Shown here one piece after another: positions 7,754 to 17,100 of a stretch of DNA of 64,000 nucleotides (its first letter is position 1; each line of letters starts with the position of its first letter). The notes under the pieces were generated by a model that worked only from the letters and a program-made list of their open reading frames with translations, was not told the origin of the DNA and made no database searches. Both the position numbers and the translations under genes were made by a program. The DNA lies in NCBI GenBank assembly GCA_027487775.1, contig JAIYCY010000029.1:1-64000 (forward strand), written 5' to 3'. This DNA is from Planctomycetaceae bacterium (GTDB lineage Bacteria > Planctomycetota > Phycisphaerae > Tepidisphaerales > Tepidisphaeraceae).

Positions 7754-9205
7754 TTACGACCGCCCGAAGATCATGAGGTAGAGCAGGATCGACATGGCAT
7801 TGACGAGCGTGATGATGGCGACGGAGCCGATGACTTCGCGGGTGGGGTCCGAGAGTTTTGCGAAAGGCCGATTCAGCATCGCGAGGAACGCGACGGCGAG
7901 CGCGGAGAGTTTGGTGGTGGCCGTCGCATAGGCTGGCCGGGTGTGCGGGCGAGCCGCGTGGGTTTTTGCATGCGATGCGGGCGCGTGGTTTGCCGCGCGT
8001 TGCTGCGATCCATGTGATGCGTGGGTGGTGGGATGTTGGGTGGCAGTCGGAGCGGCGATGATCGGATCGGGAGTGGGTTCGATTGCAGTATCGGTCGCTG
8101 ATTCGTTGACCAGACCGTTGACCGGATCGTTGACCGGATCGGCTGTTGGTTTGGCAGGCTCTTGATCGGCGAGCTGTGGGGCGTCGGCGGTCGAGTCGGT
8201 TTCTGTGCCGACCGAAGCGTCAACGGTTTGGTCGATCGTGGTATCGGTCGAGACCGACGTTTCGGTCAAGGCCGACGTTTCGGTTAAAGCCGACGTTTCG
8301 GTTAAAGCCGACGTGTCGGTCAAGGCCGACGCATCGGCGAGTGGTGCTGATGCGGCCTCGGACGTGTCTGCGATGGTGTCGACCGTGGGGATCGATGTGG
8401 CGTCAGCCGCCTGGGTTGCGATCTCTGACGGGCCCGCAAGGCCGGAGTCGATGCTGGCGGAGGTGCGCGCGTGCTGGGCGTCGTCGAGGGCGAGTTCGGC
8501 GGCCAACTCGGCGGCGACCGAGGGCGCGGAGAGATCGCCGGTGGAGTGTTGGGTGTCGTTGGCGATGTCGACTGCGAGGTCAGTGGAGAGGTCGGCAGAC
8601 AGGTCTTGGGCGGTGTCGCTTGCGGCAGCGTTCACCGTTTCGCTGGTCGTGTCGTCGGTGAAGCGGGCTGGCGTGCTGGTGGGCTTCGCGGGCGCTGCGA
8701 CATCGGAGACCGCCCCGACATCGAAGACCGCTCCGACATCGGAGACCGCTGCGACATCTGTGACCACTGCGGCATCGACGAGGGCTGCAGGACTGGTGCG
8801 CGCCCCGACGGCGGCTTGGGCTTTGGATTCTGTTGTGGCCTGCGCTGTGGCCTGTGCTGTGACCTGTGTTGTGGCTTGTGTCGTGGTCTCTGTTGAGGCT
8901 TGGGGGATGTTGGTGGTGGATCGGGCAGATTGGATGGCCGATTCGAGTTGGGTCAGGTCTTCGACTTGGGCTTCGTCGAGGAGTTGGTCGATTTTCTGGT
9001 CGGCGAGTTGGCTGATGAGTTCGTCGGCATCGACCGAAGCGCCTGGCGTGACGGAGGTGATGGCGTCGACATCGACGTCGGCGAGCGGGTCGGGCAGGTC
9101 GCCTGGCTGAAGCGTTTGCCCGGCGCGGTCGTTTGCGTCGCGGGCCGATTGCTGGCGATCGCGTGGACTTGTGGTGTTGGCTGAAGATGTCGTGGCCGTT
9201 GACAT
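7754..9205 (-). CDS. Low-complexity Ala/Thr/Asp-rich protein with C-terminal membrane anchor
   Basis: I do not recognise this 483-residue protein. Residues 1-90 include a coiled-coil-like stretch (DELISQLADQKIDQLLDEAQ). The middle 300 residues are acidic and repetitive: TTQATTQVTAQATAQ, VTDVAAVSDVGAVFDVG, and a hexapeptide TETSAL repeated five times. A basic His/Arg-rich region follows, and the last 24 residues form one hydrophobic segment (VIGSVAIITLVNAMSILLYL). The layout suggests a tail-anchored protein with a disordered stalk. The ATG at 9205 (MSTATTSS) was preferred to an upstream GTG because the acaggtctttttt leader precedes it. The opposite strand is also open for 301 codons here, so the coding strand is likely but not certain. 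Confidence 0.55.
   Translation of the reverse strand: MSTATTSSANTTSPRDRQQSARDANDRAGQTLQPGDLPDPLADVDVDAITSVTPGASVDADELISQLADQKIDQLLDEAQVEDLTQLESAIQSARSTTNIPQASTETTTQATTQVTAQATAQATTESKAQAAVGARTSPAALVDAAVVTDVAAVSDVGAVFDVGAVSDVAAPAKPTSTPARFTDDTTSETVNAAASDTAQDLSADLSTDLAVDIANDTQHSTGDLSAPSVAAELAAELALDDAQHARTSASIDSGLAGPSEIATQAADATSIPTVDTIADTSEAASAPLADASALTDTSALTETSALTETSALTETSVSTDTTIDQTVDASVGTETDSTADAPQLADQEPAKPTADPVNDPVNGLVNESATDTAIEPTPDPIIAAPTATQHPTTHASHGSQQRAANHAPASHAKTHAARPHTRPAYATATTKLSALAVAFLAMLNRPFAKLSDPTREVIGSVAIITLVNAMSILLYLMIFGRS
8254..8343. repeat. 18-bp in-frame tandem repeat
   Basis: Five 18-bp units of the form ccgacgtttcggttaaag, two of them identical, encode the hexapeptide repeat in the minus-strand low-complexity protein. 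The period is a multiple of three, so gain or loss of units would change protein length without breaking the frame. Confidence 0.8.
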
Positions 9206-9368
9206 AAAAAAGACCTGTCGGGTCGTCGACGAGGCGAATCGACGATCCCGTAAGACATCGGTTACATGCGGGTCGAGCCTAATCACGAATGTTGAGCGAG
9301 GCCAGCTTATCGGACGATCGGTAGGGCGGATTCTGGATCGGGTGTGACTTTGTGCCGAAGATGCGGGG

Positions 9369-10220
9369 ATGAAGCGCGTGTGGATCGAATCGTTGGCAGA
9401 GCAGTCGGGCGAGCCGACGCGTGGCGTGGTACCGACGCATGGCGTGGTACCGACGCGTGGCGTGGTGGTGTGGCCGGGTGAGGAGGAGGGGCATCATCTG
9501 GCCGTGGTGATGCGGTCGCGCGTGGGGGATGAGGTGGAGGTGTTTGATTCGGACGGGCGAGTTGCACGCGGGCGTGTTGCGGTCCTGGAGAAGAAACGCG
9601 TGGGGATCGAGATCGGCGCGGTGAGGTTAGAGCGAATGTCGCGCGAGGTGGATGCGTATTGCTGTGTGCCCAAGGGGGATCGGGCGGACTGGTTGGTGGA
9701 GAAGCTGAGTGAAGTGGGTGTGAGGCAGTTGGAATGGCTGGCGACGGAGCGAGCGGTGGTCAGGCCTGAGGGTGGGAAGTTTGCCCGCTGGCAGAAGCAG
9801 GCGATCGCGGCCGCCAAACAGTGTCGACGCGTGGGCGTGATGGGCGTGGGCGATCGACTGCGCGGGCTGAGCGAAGTGCTCAACGATGTGCGGTCATGCG
9901 GGGCGGTCGGTTTGGTCGGTTCGCTTCGCCCGAACGCGCGACCGGTCGGCGAGGTGATGAACGCGCTGGATCATGTGTTGGAAGATGCCTCGGACGATGT
10001 GCACGGAAGCAACGCGCGCGATCATGAGCCCACGCAGCCTTCTATAAGTGTGCACGAGGTGATATTGGTTGGCCCGGAGGGTGATTTTAGTGAACGCGAG
10101 TATGACGAAATGGTGGCTTTCGGGGTGCACGAAGTGCGATTGACGGAGACGGTGCTGCGCGTGGAGACGGCGGGCCTGCTCCTCGCGGGGGCGGTGCTGA
10201 TGCACCAGAAGCGCCGCTGA
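9369..10220 (+). CDS. rsmE: 16S rRNA (uracil(1498)-N(3))-methyltransferase RsmE
   Basis: RsmE methylates N3 of U1498 in 16S rRNA using S-adenosylmethionine, through a SPOUT knot domain. Recognisable elements are HHLAVVMRSRVGDEVEVFDS near residues 41-60 (PUA-like N-domain), the ATERAVV segment, RWQKQAIAAAKQCRR, and the C-terminal SAM-knot motifs VGPEGDFSEREYDEM and LTETVLRVETAGLL. At 283 residues it is longer than the usual 240-250. An N-terminal GVVPTRGVVPTHG repeat (18-bp units near 9418-9470) and an insertion before the knot account for the excess. It diverges from the low-complexity gene. A 20-bp repeat begins in its last codons and continues beyond the stop. Confidence 0.9.
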   Translation: MKRVWIESLAEQSGEPTRGVVPTHGVVPTRGVVVWPGEEEGHHLAVVMRSRVGDEVEVFDSDGRVARGRVAVLEKKRVGIEIGAVRLERMSREVDAYCCVPKGDRADWLVEKLSEVGVRQLEWLATERAVVRPEGGKFARWQKQAIAAAKQCRRVGVMGVGDRLRGLSEVLNDVRSCGAVGLVGSLRPNARPVGEVMNALDHVLEDASDDVHGSNARDHEPTQPSISVHEVILVGPEGDFSEREYDEMVAFGVHEVRLTETVLRVETAGLLLAGAVLMHQKRR

Positions 10221-10250
10221 TGCACCAGAAGCGTCGCTGATGCATGAGAA
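10198..10250. repeat. 20-bp tandem repeat spanning the rsmE stop codon
   Basis: Units beginning tgatgcaccagaagcg start at 10198 and 10218, with a partial third at 10238. The first unit encodes the last residues of RsmE (MHQKRR). The second repeats that sequence after the stop, so the array has grown out of the coding end into non-coding DNA. Twenty is not a multiple of three. Confidence 0.75.
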
Positions 10251-10344
10251 ATGAGCTGCAAATCCCCGATTTTTCGGACTTTTCTGGCAATCGGTGGTCG
10301 TGAGGGTGCGCGGTGGGCCGGAAACGGGTGCGGGGGAACACTAA

Positions 10345-10394
10345 AAAAATGCGCTGCGCGCTGCGCACCTGCGGACGCAAACGCGCAGCGCGCC
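10345..10394 (-). terminator. GC-rich hairpin with T-run, copy 1 of a repeated element
   Basis: The arms gcgcgctgcgc (10356-10366) and gcgcagcgcgc (10383-10393) form an 11-bp perfect stem. Read on the minus strand, the hairpin is followed by cattttttt, the form of a Rho-independent terminator, yet no minus-strand gene ends here. The 50 bp align with a second copy at 61611-61658, including the loop's tgcgtcc and the trailing cattttt. It sits 20 bp upstream of the beta-helix gene. It may be a mobile or REP-like palindrome rather than a gene-specific terminator. Confidence 0.5.
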
Positions 10395-10414
10395 AGTAGG
10401 GGTGGAGGTCTGCT

Positions 10415-11875
10415 ATGATCGAAACCATGTTCTTCTCGAATCGGCGATTCTTTTCGAATCGGCGAACTGTGCGAACCATCGGCCTGTTGCTGATGGCGTG
10501 CCTCGCTGGATCGACATTCGTGTGCGTTTCGCCGACGCGGGCGTCGGATGTGCGTCATTTGGAGATCGACTGGACAAGGCTGGTGCTGACCTTCCGAGAC
10601 GGTGACTCGACGGTGCGGTACCGATTGGTGCCCATCGAAGATCCTGCAAGTCCCAACGAGCCGAACGAACCCAACGGTCCGACAAATCCAATGGATCCGT
10701 CGCCCGAGCCGGTTCCGAATCCGAACCCCAATCCTGCACCAACGCCCGTGCCGTTGCCGGTGGAGATTCCGCCGGGGATGAGCGTCGTGGAGGTTGCTGA
10801 TCTTTCCAAAGCAGTCATCACGCCAAACCGGGCGTATCGACTGGCCGTGGGCCGGCATGTGTTGTCCGGGTCGATTTCGCTGCCGAGCAATGTCTTCATC
10901 GACGCGACCGGCGCGACCCTCAGCTTCACAGGACGCGATTGGGCACCGATCTTCTCGGTCAACGGTCGAAGCAACATCACGATCGTCGGCGGGACGTACC
11001 AGTCTGGCCCGAACCAGGTCGTCGCTGAGATCAACAACGCGAGCAACGTCACGATCCGCAACGTCACGCTCGGCGAGGTGGGCGGCGGGTTCACGATTCG
11101 AGGCTCACGCAACGTCACGATCGACGGCGTGCAGGCGAGCGTCGTCAACCACTACGGCGTCTTTGCCGAGCATCATCTGATCCGGGGAGCAACTGAAACA
11201 CGGGTGATGAATGACGGTTTAACTATTCGGAACTTCCGAATAGTTGAAGGCTCGAAGCGCGAAAGCGGGATCCGCGTTCATGCGACGAAAAACCTTGTCA
11301 TCGAAGATTCCGAGATCGTCGCCACGCTCAACAAACGCACGGCGATCCGCCTGCACGACGGCGAGAACTTCGTCGTCAGAAACACGCGACTCGTCGGCGG
11401 GGTGGGTTCCGGGCCGTTGTCGGAAGGTGACGGCGGCCGTGAGTGGCTGATTCGCGACTGGCTCGACGCGCGAGGCCAATGGCTGCTCGATCGACCGACG
11501 AGGCCGGGCAATGCGGACGTCACGCGCACGACGGCCCATCGCGCACAGCAGCTCGGGCTGCGGATGGTCGGCGTTCGCTTCGAGAATTGCACGATCGAAG
11601 GCTCACTGATCTTGAAGGCGGGTCTGAGCGGGTACGAAGTCGTCGGCGGCTCGATCGACCCGAGCAAGGGGCCGGGGCCGATGTCATCCTGGCGGGTGTT
11701 CGAGCAATACACGCCGACGTATCCCGAGACGCCGGAATGGCGTCTGCCGGGCGATGTGCTGCGTCCGAGGCCGGCGGGCCGACTCATCGGCGTGACGTTC
11801 GACGAGACGCGAATGAACGCACCGGCGGGGATCGTGGTGGAAGGTCTGCCAGGCGAGGCCGAGTCGAATGAATAA
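10415..11875 (+). CDS. Exported right-handed beta-helix (pectate-lyase-like fold) protein
   Basis: This 486-residue protein starts at an ATG placed seven bases after a ggagg site. A basic N-terminus with the duplicated FFSNRR and a hydrophobic segment (residues 20-36) form a signal peptide. A Pro/Asn-rich linker (residues 78-115, PNEPNEPNGP) leads to a beta-helix region from about 130 to 350, with NITIVGGTYQ, NVTIRNVTLG, NVTIDGVQA and NLVIEDSEI rungs typical of parallel beta-helix folds. These are often polysaccharide lyases or surface scaffolds. No lyase catalytic residues can be assigned, so activity is unknown. It is probably secreted or periplasmic. Confidence 0.72.
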   Translation: MIETMFFSNRRFFSNRRTVRTIGLLLMACLAGSTFVCVSPTRASDVRHLEIDWTRLVLTFRDGDSTVRYRLVPIEDPASPNEPNEPNGPTNPMDPSPEPVPNPNPNPAPTPVPLPVEIPPGMSVVEVADLSKAVITPNRAYRLAVGRHVLSGSISLPSNVFIDATGATLSFTGRDWAPIFSVNGRSNITIVGGTYQSGPNQVVAEINNASNVTIRNVTLGEVGGGFTIRGSRNVTIDGVQASVVNHYGVFAEHHLIRGATETRVMNDGLTIRNFRIVEGSKRESGIRVHATKNLVIEDSEIVATLNKRTAIRLHDGENFVVRNTRLVGGVGSGPLSEGDGGREWLIRDWLDARGQWLLDRPTRPGNADVTRTTAHRAQQLGLRMVGVRFENCTIEGSLILKAGLSGYEVVGGSIDPSKGPGPMSSWRVFEQYTPTYPETPEWRLPGDVLRPRPAGRLIGVTFDETRMNAPAGIVVEGLPGEAESNE

Positions 11876-11964
11876 AGCTGTGCTTGCTGCGTTATGATGT
11901 TGTGTTCATGGGTGACTGCGTGGGCGAAGTATGCATTGAGGCCCGGGGTGTTAAGGAGTGTGTG

Positions 11965-12507
11965 ATGATGGAGTCGGATTTGAATCGTCGGGATTTGCTA
12001 AGCGCGGGGGCGGTGATTTGTTCGCTGGTGGTGCTGGATCGGTGGTTCACGACCGAAGCGGGTGCCGTGGATTCGGATGTGTCGTCGTCGTCGGCTTCGA
12101 TGTCGTCGGCGAATGAGGAGGGATTGATCGATCTCGGGCCGGTGGGGGATTTTAGTCAGCCGGGGGTGTATGACATCCATGCCAAGCGGCACAAGGTGTT
12201 GGTGTTGGTCAGTGAGTCGCGGATTGCGGTGAGCACTTCGATTTGCACGCACAAGCGTTGCGGACTGCGGGTGAGGGAGGGGCTGTTGAAGTGCCCGTGT
12301 CATGGAAGTGAATTTGACCAGGATGGGATTCCGATGGACGGGCCCGCGAAGGTGTCGCTGGTGCGGTTCGCGGTTTCGCTCGGCGATGAGGCCGGCGGGG
12401 CACAGCAGGGGCAGACGGGCGGACCGCGCTTGCGTGTGGACATGTCCAAGTCATTCGCAGAACGCGATTGGGAAAAGGACGGCGCGTGGGTGAAACGACC
12501 GGCGTGA
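11965..12507 (+). CDS. Rieske [2Fe-2S] domain protein with Tat-like signal
   Basis: This 180-residue protein has a twin-arginine-like N-terminus (NRRDLLSAGAVICSLVVL), a Ser-rich linker and a Rieske domain. Cluster ligands are visible as CTHKRCGL and CPCHGSEFD, giving the CxH...CxxH pattern, and a later MDGPAKVSLVRF strand closes the fold. Such proteins carry electrons in a bc-type complex or donate to oxygenases; no cytochrome b gene is adjacent, so the partner is unknown. The ATG at 11965 follows aaggag with seven-base spacing; the frame is open upstream, but the leader there does not resemble a signal. The beta-helix gene ends about 90 bp upstream. Confidence 0.82.
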   Translation: MMESDLNRRDLLSAGAVICSLVVLDRWFTTEAGAVDSDVSSSSASMSSANEEGLIDLGPVGDFSQPGVYDIHAKRHKVLVLVSESRIAVSTSICTHKRCGLRVREGLLKCPCHGSEFDQDGIPMDGPAKVSLVRFAVSLGDEAGGAQQGQTGGPRLRVDMSKSFAERDWEKDGAWVKRPA

Positions 12508-12583
12508 TGCGGCGCGGCGGTGGCGATCCTCGTGGATATCACGCTGGGATCGAGTTGATGACGCTCAGCACGCAGGGCCCTGG

Positions 12584-12650
12584 CATGCATGCTCAGCAAC
12601 GCCATGCATGATCTGCAACGCCATGCATGCTCGGCAACGCCATGCACGCC
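12584..12650. repeat. 19-bp tandem array between rieske and ilvH genes
   Basis: Units of the form catgcatgctcagcaacgc start at 12584, 12603 and 12622, with a partial copy at 12641. They lie in the 239-bp convergent region between the stops of the Rieske and ilvH genes. Each unit contains the palindrome atgcat. I see nothing else in this interval. Confidence 0.72.
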
Positions 12651-12746
12651 TTGCTGTGGGGTGCGTCCGAATCCGTGATGCCAGAGCCGAGCGGATCGTG
12701 CAGGTGATGACCTTGCGGGCGATCAACGATCGGGTGCTGTTCGATG

Positions 12747-13313
12747 TTACGACGGCGGAAGTGCCTGTGACGGGCCGGCGGAGAGGCTGCGGGTTCGCTT
12801 GCCGGCACCAGCCTTCTCGGATTCGTCACGCGGGGGCTGCGTGCCACGAGCCATTGCGATCACGCCGGTGCGGGCCATCTCCTTGATGCCGTAAGGCCGG
12901 AGCAGTTCGACCAGGGCTTCGATCTTCTCTTCCGTGCCAGTGATTTCGAGCATCATCGAATCCCTCGCGACGTCGACGACGCGTCCTCGAAAGAGTTCGG
13001 CGAGCTGGACGATCTCGGCACGCTTTTCGGGTTGCACACTCACGGTCACCAGCGTGAGGTCACGCTCGATGTATGCGGAACCGGTGAAGTTCCGAACCTT
13101 GACGACGGGAACGAGCTTGGCCAGCTGTTTTCGGACCTGTTCCACGGTGTTGTCATCGCCGTCCACGACGACGGTCATGCGGCTGAGCTCGGGGCTTTCG
13201 GTTCGTCCAACGACGAGCGAGTCGATGTTAAAACCACGGGCCGCGAACATCCCCGCAACGTTGGCGAGCACGCCGGGTTCGTTCATCACCAGAGCAGAAA
13301 TCACATGACGCAT
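12747..13313 (-). CDS. ilvH: Acetolactate synthase small (regulatory) subunit IlvH
   Basis: IlvH is the valine-sensing regulatory subunit of acetohydroxyacid synthase, the first common enzyme of branched-chain amino acid synthesis. The 188-residue product starts HVISALVMNEPGVLANVAG, the ACT-domain signature. GFNIDSLVVGRTE, VRNFTGSAYIERDLTLVTV and the C-terminal ACT-like segment follow, and the length is near 160-190 as expected. A Lys/Ser/Gly-rich tail of about 25 residues is extra. The ATG at 13313 follows aaaggtgtttt. The open frame extends 59 codons upstream without family similarity. The catalytic subunit ilvB is not adjacent, which is uncommon. Confidence 0.92.
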   Translation of the reverse strand: MRHVISALVMNEPGVLANVAGMFAARGFNIDSLVVGRTESPELSRMTVVVDGDDNTVEQVRKQLAKLVPVVKVRNFTGSAYIERDLTLVTVSVQPEKRAEIVQLAELFRGRVVDVARDSMMLEITGTEEKIEALVELLRPYGIKEMARTGVIAMARGTQPPRDESEKAGAGKRTRSLSAGPSQALPPS

Positions 13314-13323
13314 CAAAACACCT

Positions 13324-13866
13324 TTGTCGAAAATGGCCAGAATCGCAAGACTAGCGGAATTGCGATGGGATCGGAAGTGGTCGATTGCGACTGATTTTCT
13401 GACTGCACTTTCGGGCGTCATGGGCGGGTTGACCTCGGGAAGGACGGGTGCGATGATGATGGGTCTGGTGCAGATCGCGTCCCGGCTCATTTTGATGATG
13501 GTGCTCGCCTCGATGTTGGGGGTGGACGGGCCGTTGCGTCATGGATTTGACGGTCGGCGGGCTTCAACAGGGACCGAGGGCGGGCGCGATGGGCCGTCGG
13601 GGCCGGGTTCTGGTTCAGGATCGGGATTGATGCGGGCCGGCTCCATGCGAGCGGACTGGCTGGGCAGGTTGGTGCGATCGCTGCGAGGCACAGTCTTTTC
13701 CTGGCGGCGGGCGGTGCTTGACCGCTGGGTCGCCGAGCGACAGGCGAACGATCGGCGATCCGTCATCCTTTCGCGCGCTTCGTTGTTGATCGAACGGGTT
13801 CGATCGAGTCGGTCGCGAACGTTGCCTTGCACGGCGTGTTTGCCACAGCCTCCGCCGGTTGTGTGA
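13324..13866 (+). CDS. Hypothetical protein, doubtful
   Basis: An open frame of 180 codons fills most of the 787-bp divergent gap between ilvH and secA. It has one hydrophobic stretch (MMMGLVQIASRLILMMVLASMLG, about residues 44-66), a Gly/Ser-rich linker and a basic C-terminal half. GC content at third positions is fairly high, which favours coding. However, no ribosome site precedes the start, and minus-strand frames overlap it. I do not recognise the protein. If it is not real, the gap holds only the ilvH and secA promoters. Confidence 0.3.
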   Translation: MSKMARIARLAELRWDRKWSIATDFLTALSGVMGGLTSGRTGAMMMGLVQIASRLILMMVLASMLGVDGPLRHGFDGRRASTGTEGGRDGPSGPGSGSGSGLMRAGSMRADWLGRLVRSLRGTVFSWRRAVLDRWVAERQANDRRSVILSRASLLIERVRSSRSRTLPCTACLPQPPPVV

Positions 13867-14100
13867 ATGTCGCTCGCTCGTTCGCGAAGCGAGTCGGTTG
13901 CTCCATCTCTCTCTCCATCTCCATCGAATCTGCAGGTCGTCGACTGGCTCGCGTGAAAAAATCGCGGAATCATCGATCGGCTTTGCGGCGGATTCAAAGA
14001 CACGTTCAGTCGATCTCATCAAAATCCCCACGCGACAGGCCCCGGAGAATTGCCGGCACGTCGCAGGTCTGAAAAAAACAGAAAACCACAGAGGCACATC

Positions 14101-17100
14101 ATGGCCATCGGCCAGTTTCTTGCGAAGATTTTCGGGACCCGCAACGACCGCTTGATCAAGCGATATCGCCGGATCGTCACGCTCATCAATGATCTCGAAC
14201 CGACGATTTCAGAGATGACCGACGCACAGCTTGGCGCACGCACTCATGAGTTGCGCAGCGAGATCGTGCATGGCAAAACCTCCGTGCGCGACGTGTTGCC
14301 AGAGGCAATGGCGATCATTCGCGAATCGATGGACCGGCACATCGGTATCCGCAACGTCTTTAACCCGGAGTTCAACTTCGATCCTGAAAAAGAGTTCCCG
14401 GAGAAGAAGGACGTGCTGTTCGATGAGGCGTTCAATGCGTTCGCCGACATCGAAGATCGCATCATCGCGGGTCAGGTCGATTGGACGAAGGTCGAGATCC
14501 CGGTGGTCATCTACAAGGCGATTCGCAAGCTCTATCCGGAGAGTCGTCCGCCGTTCCGGGCGAGGTGCTTTGACGTGCAGCTCATCGGCGGGCTCGTCTT
14601 GAGCGAAGGAAAGATCGCGGAAATGAAGACCGGCGAAGGCAAAACCTTTGTCGCGCCGCTGGCCTGCTTTCTGAAGGTGCTTGAGGGCAAGCACGCACAC
14701 GTCATTACGGTGAACGACTATCTGGTCAAACGCGACGCGGTCTGGACAAAGCCGGCGTTCGAAAATCTCGGCATCTCGGTCGGATTCATTCAAAGCGAGC
14801 TTGATCCGGGCGGAGAGCAAAGGCGCAAGGCCTATACGTGCGACATCACGTACGGAACCAATAGCGAATTCGGTTTTGATTATCTGCGTGACAACATGCG
14901 CGAGCGATTGGACCTGCAGGTGCAGGGCCCGCTCGATTACGCGATCATCGACGAGGTGGACTCGATCCTGATCGACGAGGCGCGAACGCCTTTGATCATC
15001 TCAGGCCCCGCGCACGACAACGCGCCGCGATATCGGGCCGCTGACGAAGTGGCACGCAAGGTCATCGAACTGCATCGACCGTGTGGCGAGATCGAGAAGA
15101 AGATCCTGCAAGCCAAACGCGACGTGAAGGCCGCCGAAGGTGATATCGACAAAGCGCAGTCCAAAGAAGCCAGGGCCGCGGCGCAAAAGCGCGTGACCGA
15201 CGGCAAAGAGCGGCTGGAAAAGCTGGAGATCGAAAAATCCAAGCTGACCGCCTATTACGAAGTCGAATACGACCGCAAGAGCGTCCACCTGACCCACGAA
15301 GGAATCGCCGCCGCGCAGGAATTCGCCGGCGTCGGGTCGTTCTATGTCGGTGACAACCTCGACTGGCCGCACCTCATGGAACAGGCGCTGCGGGCCCACG
15401 TGGTGTATGAGCGCGACAAGGAATACGTGATCGAACCCAACCCACGCAGCAATCAAATGGAAGTCGTCATTGTCGATGAATACACCGGTCGAAAAATGGT
15501 CGGACGACAATGGTCCGATGGTCTGCATCAGGCGGTCGAGGCAAAGGAACGCGTGCCGATCAAGACCGAAAGCCAGACCATGGCGACCATCACCCTGCAA
15601 AACTTCTTCAAACTCTACGGAACCATCGCAGGGATGACCGGCACCGCCCAGACCGAGGCGGAAGAGTTCCAGAAGATCTACAAACTTGAAGTCGTGACCA
15701 TTCCGACCAATCGACCCGTCGTTCGAGGCGATCATGAAGATCGCGTCTACCGAACCGAACCCGAGAAGTGGGACACCATCCTGGAGGAGATCAAGTCGCA
15801 TCACGATGCGGGCCGGCCGGTGCTGGTGGGAACGACGAGCGTTGAAAAGAGCGAGCGACTCAGCGCGTTGCTGCAAAAGAAACACGGAATCAAGCACGAG
15901 GTGCTCAACGCGCGCCAGCACGAGCGCGAAGCACAGATCGTCGCGCTCGCAGGACAACAACACAAAGGACCGACCGGTGAACTGGTCGGCAACGTCACGA
16001 TCGCCACCAACATGGCAGGCCGTGGAACGGACATCAAGCCCGTGCCGGAATCGTTCTTTGAAGTGGTGTCGATCAAGCGCGAGGGCAAAGCGCGGACGTA
16101 TGTGCTGAAACAACGTGGCACGGGCCGCGAAGTGGAGGTGCCGGAAGATTCCAACGCCGCGGAGGTGTTTGATCTGCACGACGGCAGCAAACTGGTCGGC
16201 GGGCTGCATGTCATTGGTACCGAGCGACACACCAGCCGACGCATCGACAATCAGCTTCGAGGCCGATCAGGCCGACAGGGCGATGCGGGATCGAGCCGGT
16301 TTTACTGCTCGCTTGATGACGACTTGCTGAAGATGTTCATGCCCGAATGGACGGTCAACGTCTTCAAACGAATCGGCATGCAATACGGCGAGGCGATCGA
16401 AAGCGGCATGCTCACCAAATCGATCGAGAAGGCCCAGAAGAAAGTCGAAGAGCGAAACTTCCTGGCGCGCAAAAATCTGCTCGAATACGACGAAGTGATG
16501 GACGTGCAGCGCAGCGAGTTCTACGGCATGCGCCAACGCGTCCTCGAAGGACGCGAAGTCGATCAGGTCGTATGGAAAATGATCGGCGACTCCATCCGCG
16601 ATGCAGTGGACAAATACGTCACGCAGGACTTCGTCGCAGCCAACATCGCAGAATGGGCGCGGCAGGAATTCGACACCGGATTCGAGCCCGGCGATTTCAA
16701 AGGCCTTAAGCGGGTGAACGATCTCGAAGAGACCATCAAAAATCTCGCACGCAACGATGTGGCGACCACGCTCCCGGCGACGCTCGGCGAATACATGGGC
16801 GAAGACCCGAACGACAATCGTCAATGGGCCTACAAAAATCTCATCGACTGGGCACGCAACAAATATCGCATCGAACTGACCGAGTCGCAGCTCCGCAAAA
16901 TGGACGGCAAACAGCTCGAAGACCTGCTGCTGGAAAACGCGATGCGCCTGATCGATGATCGCGACTGCTCAGTGCTCGAAAAATTCCTCGAACCCCATTA
17001 CGGACTTGATGCGCTTTGCGATTGGGCGGAAGACAAGTTCGGCGTGGATGTCGCACCGAGCGAGTTGATCGTCGATGCCGAGCGAAGCCTTTACAAGGAC

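Noticed and set aside
8205..9110. Plus-strand protein rich in VKADVS repeats
   Set aside because: It is the mirror of repeats in the longer minus-strand frame, which alone has a coherent C-terminal membrane helix; no ribosome site precedes it.
15001..16230. 409-codon minus-strand frame inside secA
   Set aside because: Codon-bias shadow of a strongly conserved gene; no motif or start site.
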